Shown here one piece after another: positions 34,819 through 43,074 of a DNA stretch of 64,000 nucleotides. Both the position numbers and the translations under genes were made by a program. Below the pieces are notes generated by a model. The model was not told where the DNA came from, made no database searches, and saw only the letters and a list, made by a program, of their open reading frames with translations. Source of the DNA: Marinobacterium sedimentorum. GTDB taxonomy: Bacteria > Pseudomonadota > Gammaproteobacteria > Pseudomonadales > Balneatricaceae. The DNA lies in assembly GCF_024267675.1 (NCBI RefSeq), contig NZ_JALDYX010000002.1:124001-188000 (forward strand), read 5' to 3'. Numbering within the stretch: position 1 is the stretch's first letter; every line of letters starts with the position of its first letter.

Positions 34819-35847
34819 ATGAGAATTAACAGTTGTTTGCTGTCCGTCGCGCTGCATCTTGGGCTGTTGGTGGCCAGTGTTCAGTCTTACGCGGCAGATG
34901 CCGTGGGTCTGCAGGCCAGAACAGTCGCGGTGCCAGGCCGTGACAACCCTATTAGCGTGAAGTTCTGGTACCCGGCAGAAAGCGACGGTGATCTGCGTCT
35001 GGTTGGCGAGAACAGGATTTTCGAGGGGGTCGCTGCCAGGCAGGAGGCGAGTATTGCGGATGGAAAATTTCCGGTTGTGCTGCTTTCCCATGGAGGCTTG
35101 AGGGCTGCGCCGCAAATGAGCAACTGGATTGCAGCTGACCTGGCATCGCGCGGCTTCCTGGTCGCTGTGCCGCAACCGCCCCACCTGGAAGACAAGGATG
35201 CCGGCGTTGCTGTGCAAGAAATCTGGCGTCGTCCCAGCGATCTAAGGGCAGCGCTAACCGCCCTGGAGGGTGACGCTGCACTGGGCCCGCACCTTGACCC
35301 GATTAATGTTGGCGTTGTCGGGTTTTTCCTGGGTGCTACGTCGGCGCTTGCATTGGCCGGTGCACGGCTTGATCCGGCCAGTTACAGGCAATCATGCGAC
35401 AAGCCCGGCCTGGGAATGGACTGCGCATGGTTCGAGAAAAACGCGGTGGATTTGAGCCTCACGGACGACCATGACCTGGCGCGCTCGAACAGGGACGCGC
35501 GGGTAAAGGTAGCCGTCGCCATTGATCCGGAGCTAAGTCATGCCTTTACAGAAGCCAGCCTGGCCGAAATTACGGTTCCAGTCGGTATTCTCAATCTTGG
35601 GGAGTCTGATGGCATAAAGCCCGAACTTGATGCCTCGGGTCTGGCCGTACGAATACCGACATCCCACTATCAGGCCGTGGCTGATGCAACGCCATTCAGT
35701 GCTTTTAGCCTGTGCAAAAAAGGCGGAGCAGAGATTCTTGAGGATTTGGGTGAGGATGGCAGTATCTGTCGTGACGGGGGCAAGCGCTCACGCGCAGCAC
35801 TTCATGCACACCTGACTGGCTTGATCGAAGCCGCTCTCAAGCAGTAG
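34819..35847 (+). CDS. Secreted alpha/beta-hydrolase of the dienelactone hydrolase-like group, nucleophile missing
   Basis: 342 residues with a Sec signal peptide (cleavage near SYAADA, about residues 23-26). PVVLLSHGG (86-93) is the oxyanion-hole region and DPINVGVVGFFLGATSAL the nucleophile elbow. Family members read GxSxG there; this one reads GFFLG, with Phe (TTC, 35326-35328) at residue 170. One base change from TCC would explain it. Either the enzyme is dead, or it uses other chemistry. A tail copy of the multi-hairpin repeat lies just after the stop codon and may act as its 3' end. Confidence 0.78.
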   Translation: MRINSCLLSVALHLGLLVASVQSYAADAVGLQARTVAVPGRDNPISVKFWYPAESDGDLRLVGENRIFEGVAARQEASIADGKFPVVLLSHGGLRAAPQMSNWIAADLASRGFLVAVPQPPHLEDKDAGVAVQEIWRRPSDLRAALTALEGDAALGPHLDPINVGVVGFFLGATSALALAGARLDPASYRQSCDKPGLGMDCAWFEKNAVDLSLTDDHDLARSNRDARVKVAVAIDPELSHAFTEASLAEITVPVGILNLGESDGIKPELDASGLAVRIPTSHYQAVADATPFSAFSLCKKGGAEILEDLGEDGSICRDGGKRSRAALHAHLTGLIEAALKQ

Positions 35848-35857
35848 TGGAAGGCCT

Positions 35858-35903
35858 AATGATGAAGCATCCCTGCTTCAGGTATCAGCCCGCAGGGTTA
35901 ATA
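35858..35903 (+). repeat. Multi-hairpin interspersed repeat, tail-only copy
   Basis: Contains GAAGCATCCCTGCTTC and CAGCCCGCAGGGTTAATAA, the last two hairpins of the element at 41557-41710. Eleven bases past the hydrolase stop. Confidence 0.8.
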
Positions 35904-35909
35904 ATACAA

Positions 35910-36905
35910 TCATCCACCCGCCTCCATCCGTCCTGGCCGGCCAAACCGCTGTTTATAATCGCTTGGGGTCAACCCGGTATAGCGTTTGAAAATCCGCCGA
36001 AAGAACGGCGCGTCTTCATAGCCTACGTCGAAACACACTTGCTGCACGGATATAAAATCGGTCTCCAGTAATGTTTTTGCGCAATTGACCCGCAGCTTGT
36101 GCAGATAATTGAGAGGGGCCTCGCCGGTGGCCTGTTTGAAACGGCGGGTAAAGTTTCGGGTGCTCATTCCCGCGTGTTGCGCCACTTCGTCAACGGTGAA
36201 GCTGGTGCTGAAATTTTCCTCCATGTACTCCTGAATCTGCCTGATTTTTTGATCCTGGTGTCGCTGGTTAATGAGCGGCGTGCTGAAACTGGCCTGCCAG
36301 GTGCGCGGCGCGTTGATGAGCAATGCCCGGCCACATTGTTTTGCCACCTCGTAACCCGCCAGCCGTTCCACCAGGTACAGACACAGATCCAGTGAAGCGT
36401 ATACACCACCGCCACAAAACAGGTTATCGGACTCGGTGATAAACAGTTCAGCCTTCCAGTTCACTTTGGGATATCTGACTTTGTATTCCTCGGCCAGGGC
36501 CCAGTGCGTAGTCGCCGGTCTGTCGTTCAGCAGTCCCGCTTCGGCGAGCATCGCCACGCCGGTACAGACCCCGGCGATCAAGGTGCCTTTTGCTGCTTCC
36601 TGCTGCAGGAACTTAAGCATGCGCGGGTTGCTGTTGAATACACGCTCTAAGTCCAGGCCGATACTCGGTACGAAGATGAGATCAGTGCGGCGCACACTGC
36701 GGACTGATGTCTTGGGTTGAATACTGATACCGCCATCGTATGTTACCGGCTGTCCATCCTCGGACGCCATGATGACCTCAAAGCGCGCCTCGGCCGCTTC
36801 GCCCTGGAGCAGATCCCACAGGACGCCGGCACTGGTAAAGACTTCGTAGGGGCCGATGAGCGTTGACGCATAACCGAAGCCTGGAGCCAGGATCGTAATA
36901 TGCAT
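35910..36905 (-). CDS. GlxA-family transcriptional regulator (DJ-1/PfpI plus AraC domains)
   Basis: 331 residues: an N-terminal DJ-1/PfpI-like domain (about 1-180; GVCTGVAMLAEAGLL holds the nucleophile-elbow Cys) joined to a C-terminal AraC HTH (about 225-325; VDEVAQHAGMSTRNFTRRFK). Members regulate amino-acid, carnitine and other small-molecule genes. GTAAGGAGGCAATT is an excellent ribosome site. Divergent from the DUF4242 gene across 148 bases, which it may control. Confidence 0.9.
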   Translation of the reverse strand: MHITILAPGFGYASTLIGPYEVFTSAGVLWDLLQGEAAEARFEVIMASEDGQPVTYDGGISIQPKTSVRSVRRTDLIFVPSIGLDLERVFNSNPRMLKFLQQEAAKGTLIAGVCTGVAMLAEAGLLNDRPATTHWALAEEYKVRYPKVNWKAELFITESDNLFCGGGVYASLDLCLYLVERLAGYEVAKQCGRALLINAPRTWQASFSTPLINQRHQDQKIRQIQEYMEENFSTSFTVDEVAQHAGMSTRNFTRRFKQATGEAPLNYLHKLRVNCAKTLLETDFISVQQVCFDVGYEDAPFFRRIFKRYTGLTPSDYKQRFGRPGRMEAGG

Positions 36906-37053
36906 AATTGCCTCCTTACAAAATGGCTTTTATGCCACCTAATAATGGCAAATAAGCCATCTGTATGCAAAGCCGGTTTTTGACACACTCTGTCCTGTCG
37001 GTTGAGCACTTCACCGGCCAGTAACGATCAACTATCAATAGAGGAATACTCCC

Positions 37054-37356
37054 ATGAAAACATTTGTGATTCGCAGGCGTAATGCCTGGAAGAATGCAGC
37101 CGAGCTGGAAGCCACAGCTGCACTGTCAATGCGTATCGGTAATGAGGAAATGGCTGACGAGGTGCGCTGGATTCGTTCTTATGTCGTTGAAGAATCTGAT
37201 GGTACCCTGGGTACGGTGTGTATCTATCAGGCTGTCGATGACGCTGCTATTCAAAAGCACGCAGCACGGGTGGGAATGCCTGCTGATGAAGTTACCGCCA
37301 TCTGTAACACGGTGATAGTTCGTGAGGATCCGCTGTCTGTTGCGGATGCTGCCTGA
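37054..37356 (+). CDS. DUF4242 (SCO4226-like) small protein
   Basis: 100 residues, whole-length match to the DUF4242 ferredoxin-like fold; VRWIRSYVVEESDGTLGTVC is the conserved core, and the family is described as nickel-binding in Streptomyces. Monocistronic, divergent from the GlxA-type regulator. GAGGAATACTCCC precedes the ATG. Confidence 0.8.
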   Translation: MKTFVIRRRNAWKNAAELEATAALSMRIGNEEMADEVRWIRSYVVEESDGTLGTVCIYQAVDDAAIQKHAARVGMPADEVTAICNTVIVREDPLSVADAA

Positions 37357-37447
37357 GCCAAGGTGCTACCAACGACGCTAAGGTTGGTAGCACGCTCCTC
37401 CCACCAAAGCAATTCACTCGGCCTAGCGCCCCCCTGCAAATTGCCGG

Positions 37448-37679
37448 CTAGCAGCCTGTCGGACTTGACCGGTCGTAGCGAGGGAATGGCCGTTTTAAGT
37501 CAGTTTTTGGGCTCTTTTAAGGCGAATAGTGGTTCTATTTAACACTTGGAACGCAGTGAAAAGAACCGCTTTAGCGGGGTCGCAGACCGAGGAGCCTGCG
37601 ACGAGTAAAAAAGAGTACGAAAAATGGCCAAAATCGGCGTTTCCGCAGTAGATCAGTGTTAAGTCCGACAGGCTGCTAG
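37448..37679. mobile_element. 232-bp MITE with perfect 19-bp terminal inverted repeats
   Basis: CTAGCAGCCTGTCGGACTT (37448-37466) and AAGTCCGACAGGCTGCTAG (37661-37679) are perfect complements. Outer CTAG may be the target duplication, giving 15-bp TIRs. No coding capacity; the interior has GGAACGCAGTGAAAAGAACC and short palindromes. Presumably mobilised by a transposase elsewhere. Confidence 0.88.
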
Positions 37680-37750
37680 TTCAACCGTTGTGCGCACCGG
37701 AATCGAGCTACACTTTTATTAATGAAAATCAATATGTTATACCCACTTCC

Positions 37751-38002
37751 TACTTGTCCGTTATGTACAGGAACTACGGTTCCTGCTATTTGCTCCTGCA
37801 ATGTAAGGGCTTCCGTCATCCCTGATGGTCATGCCGCGCACATGGGCGTGTTAGCGGCGACGCCATAGGTTCTTTATTCCAAAAGAATGGGCGCAGGTGC
37901 GTGGACATACTGGCCTTCCTCAGGGGAAAAAGATGGCGTTCGCATTGGCCTGCGGCCAATGATGAGGCATCCCTGCTTCATGTATTAACCCGCCGGGCTG
38001 AT
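37751..38002 (+). repeat. Multi-hairpin interspersed repeat, split copy
   Basis: The 5' part (37751-37855: TGTCCGTTATGTACAGGAAC through CCGTCATCCCTGATGG) and the 3' tail (37961-38002: GAGGCATCCCTGCTTC, AACCCGCCGGGCTGATA) match 41557-41710, but about 100 unrelated bases separate them. Confidence 0.8.
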
Positions 38003-38305
38003 ATGGCGAATAACTGGAATATCCCAGATTGGCTTGAGAGGGAAGTCCGCGAAAGAGACAAGGATTGTGTGGTTTTCCGCGGTGAGATTACCCCTGCAAA
38101 AGTATCCGGGAGGTCAGCGGCCAACTGGTAGCGCATCGTCATTGATGCTTCCATTATTACCCTGGAAAATATCGCACTATGTTGTTGCGGCTGTAACATC
38201 AGCAAAGGTCAAAATCAGCTTTCTATTTGGCTGCAAACTAAATACTGTATAGAGCCTGGCATCACACCTAAATCAGTTGCGCCAACCGTTAAGCAGGCAA
38301 TTTAA
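38003..38305 (+). pseudogene. HNH endonuclease-like cassette gene, interrupted by a stop codon
   Basis: From ATG at 38003: NIPDWLEREVRERDKDCVVF, a TAG at 38129-38131 after SAANW, then ASIITLENIALCCCGCN, SKGQNQLSIWLQTKYC and a natural end at 38305. This matches, from memory, a small HNH family common as integron cassettes (in which SWEHI...ND follows that W, and two CxxC pairs bind zinc). The HNH histidine region is lost at the stop and the first CxxC has become CVVF. 101 codons in one frame apart from the stop. Confidence 0.75.
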
Positions 38306-38323
38306 AATCGGCAGTAGCGCCAT

Positions 38324-38398
38324 GCATAACGAGGTGGTTTTGTCGCCTTCGGCTGCGACGGCCTGCTGCGTAGGCTGCTCAAAACCTTGGCGTTGGGC
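38324..38398. other. attC-like integron recombination site
   Basis: GCATAAC (38324-38330) and GTTGGGC (38392-38398, an exact GTTRRRY) form the outer boxes; GGTTTTG (38336-38342) and CAAAACC (38380-38386) pair as inner boxes, with four to five unpaired bases between boxes on each side. Overall 75 bases, a normal attC size, 19 bases after the HNH frame ends and 86 before the methyltransferase start. No integrase gene is visible. Confidence 0.6.
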
Positions 38399-38483
38399 GT
38401 CATGGGCGTGTGATCGTTTAGGCCCCGCTTCCGATGCTCTGTTCGTTCGTCACCTGCCTGTCACAGCATATTGGGAGAACGCC

Positions 38484-39299
38484 ATGAACCAACCGCAATC
38501 AAGGAATCCAGCCGAGACATATGAGCACTATTTTGTCCCGGCCATGTTCCTTCCCTGGGCCACTCTTCTGCTCCGCCATGCTGCCCCCCAGGCAGGGGAG
38601 CGGGTGCTCGACGTGGCATGCGGGACGGGTATTGTTGCGCGCCAGGCAGCCCCAATGGTTGGGGCGGACGGGCAGGTGGTCGCAATTGATATGAACCCGG
38701 CAATGCTCGCTGTTGCTCGTGCCCAGCCGGTGCCGTCTGGCGCGACTATTAACTGGCAGGAAGGAAATGCCATGGCCCTGCCGTCTCCGGATGGCGCCTT
38801 TGATGTCGTGCTCTGCCAACACGGGTTACAGTTCATGCCGGACCCTGTAGGCGCGTTGAGCGAGATGCACCGCGTCTTGGCGCCCGGTGGACGGGCTTTG
38901 GTGATCGTCTTGCAAGCGCTCGGGCGACACCCCGTGTTTGAGGCGTTGATGGAATCGGTGGCGCGCCAACTCTCGCTACCGGTTTCCGCCGTCATGACCC
39001 CGTTTGCCTTGCACGATGCCGACGAGCTGCGGGCGTTGTGTACGGCGGCGGGATTTAAGAAGGTGGACATTCTCCTCGAATCGACCAAGGTCCGGTTCCC
39101 CGAACCGGAGCGTTTTGTGCCGCTTGCCGTGAGCAGTTCAGCGGCTGCGGTGCCGGCCTTTGCCCAATTGGACGCGCCAGCCCGGGCGGCTCTTCTTGAG
39201 GCCGTTCGCGTAGAAGTAGAGCCAACGGTTCGCAAATACAGTGACGCCGACAGCGTTAGCTTTCCGATGTTTGCACACATTGCGGTGGCCAGCCTGTAA
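38484..39299 (+). CDS. Class I SAM-dependent methyltransferase (UbiE-like)
   Basis: 271 residues. VLDVACGTGIVARQAAP is motif I for S-adenosylmethionine, VVAIDMNPAMLAVAR motif II, and FDVVLCQHGLQFMPD the acidic-loop region. Substrate unknown; small-molecule methyltransferases of this type are frequent integron cassette genes. Start at 38484 with GGGAG upstream, 86 bases after the attC-like site. An IS256 remnant follows it. Confidence 0.87.
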   Translation: MNQPQSRNPAETYEHYFVPAMFLPWATLLLRHAAPQAGERVLDVACGTGIVARQAAPMVGADGQVVAIDMNPAMLAVARAQPVPSGATINWQEGNAMALPSPDGAFDVVLCQHGLQFMPDPVGALSEMHRVLAPGGRALVIVLQALGRHPVFEALMESVARQLSLPVSAVMTPFALHDADELRALCTAAGFKKVDILLESTKVRFPEPERFVPLAVSSSAAAVPAFAQLDAPARAALLEAVRVEVEPTVRKYSDADSVSFPMFAHIAVASL

Positions 39300-39479
39300 C
39301 TGTTGTTGTGGACGGGCCGGCCATCAGGCCCGTAAGGTTGCAGCCAATTGCGGGCCACTTCCGAGGACCGCAATTGTGAGAACAGCAATTGCGAGGAGAG
39401 TATATTTATTGCCGCGACCCGATCTAATGTCGTCGTGTGATAGACCCCTTGTGAGTTGTTATACCAGGGTAGTCACTTC

Positions 39480-39609
39480 TCGCTTGTGCTGACGAGCCTT
39501 AGCTCGAACGTGCCGTTGCGGTCATGCGGCACCTCAAGCTCCAGATCGCAGTGAACCGAACGGACGTGCGGCTCTTGCCGTTGCGGGAGTTGCTGGTATT
39601 TTTGCCGGA
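39480..39609 (-). mobile_element. IS256-family transposase fragment, frameshifted
   Basis: Minus-strand pieces SGKNTSNSRNGKSRT and, in a second frame, HCDLELEVPHDRNGTFELRL match the N-terminal region of IS256 transposases (NSRNG...ELEVPRDRNGTFEP). A frameshift and a stop soon after show a dead remnant. No IS ends recognised; the rest of the 39.3-39.73 kb gap holds nothing more than short CTTCTGC repeats near 39660. Confidence 0.65.
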
Positions 39610-39733
39610 TGCTTCATGCTTGCCCTAATCAAGAAGGTGCCTGTCCATCTCTTGCCCTGCCTTCTGCCTTCTGCCTTCTGCATCCATTAAGTCGTGCGGA
39701 AAAGACGTCTCTCTCGGGCAAAGAGGGGGCCTT

Positions 39734-40528
39734 TTATGTATTCGTTTTACTCGTCGCAGGTTGCCGGTTGGCCGGATTTTTATCAGCCGATGGGCCAATA
39801 GTCACGGCCTGGTATGTCTGGATAATATGCTGAACATCAACAGCATTACCCCGTTGTATTCGTTGATAATGGCTGATTGTTTTTTTCAGGTAGTCAGAGG
39901 CGGTTTTTGCCTGGGCGCTGCTGGATGATTGCCAGATGCGTTCGCCAATGACACTGATTTTGGCGCAGTCTTGGTTCCTTGCGGCGTGGGTGCAAACCAG
40001 CAGGACTTCATAGAAACGCTGCTTTTCTTCAACCAGGGCTTCTTCTCGGAGGCCAAATTTCAGCTGGATCAGCTGTTGTCGCAGTGCAAACTGATGGTGT
40101 ACCGGGCACAGCAGGAAGTCGATATCTGCTGCGGGGTGCATCTTATGAATCGCTGCGACAAGCTGCATCATCAGATCACCGCCGACACCTGCGATAATGA
40201 CCAGGTGTTTTCCGCAATATTGCTGCAGTGGCAGGGCGGCAACGTCTAAACAGTGAACTTGCCAGTATGGCAGGGCGCGGGGTGACGGCGTACTCAAGTC
40301 AGGCCCGAGATGGGGTGATTCCAGAGGAAAAAAGCGCTGCAGTTTTGCCTCCAGCTCGTGCATAAGATCGGGCACTCTGTCGACAAAGTGGATACAGGGT
40401 GCGATCTGGCGTGACAGCAAGTTTGCCCCCAGCAAACCGTGATCGCAGCAACAATCCCAGATATGGGCATAGCCTGATCTGACCATGGCGTCGATCTGTG
40501 CAAGCCGCTTTCCCAGTGTGATGCCCAA
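39734..40528 (-). CDS. TrmK-type tRNA (adenine-N1)-methyltransferase homologue
   Basis: 264 residues. GKRLAQIDAMVRSGYAHIWD and CCCDHGLLGANLL are the N-terminal and SAM-binding signatures of the COG2384 (TrmK) family; IAGVGGDLMMQLV follows. In Bacillus TrmK methylates A22 of tRNA; the role in gammaproteobacteria is less clear. Start is a TTG at 40528 after AGGA, since homologues begin just before GKRL. Divergent from the RidA gene. Confidence 0.78.
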   Translation of the reverse strand: MGITLGKRLAQIDAMVRSGYAHIWDCCCDHGLLGANLLSRQIAPCIHFVDRVPDLMHELEAKLQRFFPLESPHLGPDLSTPSPRALPYWQVHCLDVAALPLQQYCGKHLVIIAGVGGDLMMQLVAAIHKMHPAADIDFLLCPVHHQFALRQQLIQLKFGLREEALVEEKQRFYEVLLVCTHAARNQDCAKISVIGERIWQSSSSAQAKTASDYLKKTISHYQRIQRGNAVDVQHIIQTYQAVTIGPSADKNPANRQPATSKTNT

Positions 40529-40802
40529 TGTCTGTCCTGTATTTCCGTTCTGCTGGGTGTTTTGTGCCTAAAAGCGCGCATTGTAGTGGGTTTCACCAAC
40601 ATGGAGAAGCCAGGCAGTTACCGGACTCCATAGCCTTCTGCCTGGGAATTGCGTTTCTAGATCCCGCGGTGGTACAGGCCTTGTTCTGGTTCTTTCTTGT
40701 GCCTTGCCGCTTTTGCCCCGCCTTGCCTCCTGCCTTACCGTGCCTGCGGGAATCGGCTATCATCCGCGCCTGATTCAATCATCTATTTCTCAGGGTTTTT
40801 CT

Positions 40803-41156
40803 GTGGATATTCAACGTATCAATCCGAGTCCGCGCTGGTCGGACGCCACTGTCTATAACGGTATCGCACACTTTGTTGAAGTGGCCGAAGGCGATACCAG
40901 TGCAGACATCGTGGGGCAGGCGCAGCAGATTTTCGAGCAGGCCGAGGCATCGCTGGCATCCGTGGGTAGTGACAAGTCGCGCATTCTGTCCGTGACCATT
41001 TATGTTACCGATTTCGCCAACTTCGCAAGCTTCAACGCGGCCTGGGAGGCCTGGCTGCCGGCAGGTTGTGCGCCCAGTCGCGCCTGCGTAAAAGCGGAAC
41101 TGGCGCGGCCGGAACTGCTGGTGGAGATCGCCTTTGTCGCGGCGGCGGGTCAGTAA
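40803..41156 (+). CDS. RidA-family enamine/imine deaminase
   Basis: 117 residues from a GTG at 40803 preceded by CAGGG. RINPSPRWSDATVYNG through ILSVTIYVTDFANFASFN and PSRACVKAELARPELLVEI are the RidA signatures, with the ligand-binding Arg in PSRA. It removes reactive enamines made by PLP enzymes; trimeric and cytosolic. Confidence 0.88.
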   Translation: MDIQRINPSPRWSDATVYNGIAHFVEVAEGDTSADIVGQAQQIFEQAEASLASVGSDKSRILSVTIYVTDFANFASFNAAWEAWLPAGCAPSRACVKAELARPELLVEIAFVAAAGQ

Positions 41157-41556
41157 GGTTGACGCGGGTGTAAAAACATCGGCCTTTAATAAGCTGCGGG
41201 TCGCGCCAGCAAGACAGGCCTCTGTCTCCAGCGCCGCCCTCAGCGGATTTTTACGCGCACAGGGGCTATTCATCCTGCCGGATCGCGACCTCAGTTGCCC
41301 CTGGCTGTATCGAGCTCATTTCGCCGACCTTGATGGCAGCCGGTGCTGACGGTCTTAGAAACTATTTTTTGTTGAAATATGCTTCGATATCAAGGCTATA
41401 GCTGGCACAACCTGGGAGTTAAGGGTATTTTTAGTAGCCAGCCTGACAGGGACGGACGATGGATGAGGTTATGTCTGCGTGATAGCTTCCCTGCATTGAA
41501 AGCGCTTTTGATGGGGGCATGGAGCTATTAACCTGGCGGGCAAATAGGTTCCCTCC
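41157..41556. other. Intergenic stretch, no gene recognised
   Basis: A 60-codon extension of open frame after ridA (ending near 41349; GFLRAQGLFILPDRDLSC) has GC-rich codon use but no start or family I know. It could be a relic. Confidence 0.35.
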
Positions 41557-41710
41557 CTGTTTGCCCGTTATGTACAGGAAGTACGGTCCCTTAACTTTTG
41601 CTCCTGCAAAGTAAGGATTTCCGCCATCCTTGGCGGTCATGCCGCACACGCATGGATGCGTGTGTGCTGAAGCATCCCTGCTTCATGTATCAACCCGGCG
41701 GGTTAATAAA
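41557..41710 (+). repeat. Multi-hairpin interspersed repeat, full copy
   Basis: Four consecutive hairpins: CCGCCA-tcct-TGGCGG (41621-41636), CACACGCA-tgga-TGCGTGTG (41645-41664), TGAAGCA-tccc-TGCTTCA (41668-41685) and AACCC-ggc-GGGTT (41692-41704), preceded by a conserved leader (CCCGTTATGTACAGGAAG, TTTGCTCCTGCAAA). Split copy at 37751-38002 and tail copy at 35858-35903. Confidence 0.85.
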
Positions 41711-41809
41711 CAGGTATTTTGTGATCGTGTTAAGCGTTGGCTTGCGCGGATAATAATAAAGCAAGGCAGTACACCCGACCAACGGGTGGTTGCAGCGCAA
41801 GGAAGACGC

Positions 41810-42118
41810 ATGGATTTAGAGAGTAAACCACTGCATATTTTCGTCAAAGAGGCTTTGATGCGCACGGCTCAGGGCCGCGTCGTTATAATGAGCTTCGTTG
41901 TTTACTGGCTGCTCAGTATTTGCGTTTTCCTGCGGCCAGCTACTTTTCTATCCAGCCCAGAGATCATGCTGGGAGCCCTGATCGTTTTTTTGCCCTGGCC
42001 ACTGGTATCCTTGCTCATTACCCTCATACTCTCCAGTCCGCATTATAGATCCGACTCGATCTCGGCAGTGATTGTCACGTTCTGCAGCGGTATGCCGTTA
42101 TGGTGGGTGTATTTCTAG
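41810..42118 (+). CDS. Small two-to-three-helix membrane protein, hypothetical
   Basis: 102 residues. A charged N-terminus (MDLESKPLHIFVKEALMRTA) is followed by hydrophobic VVIMSFVVYWLLSICVFL, IMLGALIVFLPWPLVSLLI and ISAVIVTFCSGMPLWWVYF. AAGGAAGACGC is a good ribosome site, which favours a real gene. No family recognised. Confidence 0.6.
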   Translation: MDLESKPLHIFVKEALMRTAQGRVVIMSFVVYWLLSICVFLRPATFLSSPEIMLGALIVFLPWPLVSLLITLILSSPHYRSDSISAVIVTFCSGMPLWWVYF

Positions 42119-42273
42119 TGTCCTGGTGCACTCTTGGGGGGGCTTTAGAGCGCGCTTATTTTTTCGCCAGCCAAGGCGTGAGGCACAGTCTTGGTGGGGC
42201 TGCGGCGACAACGAACAACGCAGGATGGCGGAAAAAGGGGCCGTTATAATCTTCATATAGCGTGCAACAGTAC

Positions 42274-42417
42274 AGGGCATCTCTAAAAACCTACTGCGTG
42301 ACTCATATGCTGCGTTGCGCGGTGCTCGGAATCCTCATGTATACCCCATACACTGCGGTTCCTGCGCGCCGTGCGCCTTGCCTCTGAACCGCTCGTTACG
42401 GTTTTTCGAGGCGCCCT
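42274..42417. mobile_element. 144-bp MITE-like element
   Basis: Ends AGGGCATCTCTAAAAACC and GGTTTTTCGAGGCGCCCT are complementary at 15 of 18 positions. Interior noncoding, with ATGTATACCCCATACA. I recall similar TCTC(T/G)AAAAACC-ended elements in other gammaproteobacteria. Confidence 0.65.
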
Positions 42418-42484
42418 ACAGTATCCCGATGGGGTGAGCCTGGGCTCGCCCCTGATTCGAACGCCAGGCTTAAGGGAGAGTGCA

Positions 42485-42859
42485 ATGGAATCCAGCGAAA
42501 CCCCGAGGTTGGTCACTATGGTGCTGACCTCTGTGGACGAATTTCATCAGCAGCTTCTGATAGCACTGCATGCACTGGCAGATCCGCCGTTGTGTCTGGC
42601 ACTGGAGGTGGATTTCGTCATGCAGCTGGCTGCGGGACTGGAGTCCCGGGTTCCGGTACTCCTGGCGCCCTACATGGTGCTTGACGATTTTAAGGCCGTG
42701 GAATCTGCACTGGACACCTGGGGCCAGGCAATGGCGGACTGGGTACAGCAAAATGCGCAGTATTCACCCGGACTGCTGTCCGTCAAGGTCGGCGTCTCGA
42801 CCGTTGATGGCTTGGCAGAACGCGCTTCCTACAATGTCAGCATTGCAATCAACCGATAG
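42485..42859 (+). CDS. Hypothetical protein
   Basis: 124 residues, soluble, no signal peptide. Core LALEVDFVMQLAAGLESRVP followed by VLLAPYMVLDDFKAVE, with a beta-rich end LLSVKVGVSTVDGLAERASY. GGGAG precedes the ATG. Unrecognised; codon use is like that of the housekeeping genes nearby. The MITE-like element lies 68 bases upstream. Confidence 0.65.
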   Translation: MESSETPRLVTMVLTSVDEFHQQLLIALHALADPPLCLALEVDFVMQLAAGLESRVPVLLAPYMVLDDFKAVESALDTWGQAMADWVQQNAQYSPGLLSVKVGVSTVDGLAERASYNVSIAINR

Positions 42860-43074
42860 CATTGCACTTAATGCGCGATCCTAACGGTGCCGGCTTTTGT
42901 GGTGCTCATCCTGGCTTGCGCCCAGCCTTAATCGATGTAGGGCCCAGATTTCACCCACCCGGTTTTCCAGCCTAAAAACCTGTGTGCCATCGGGTAGTAC
43001 CCGCCTTCAAGCCCCGGTTATAATGCGCCCGCCAAACGCTAACCATTACAACACAGGCGCCTGCCGGAGCACCC

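Noticed and set aside
39312..39333. Terminator after the methyltransferase
   Set aside because: ACGGGCC/GGCCCGT forms a 7-bp stem, but no run of T follows.
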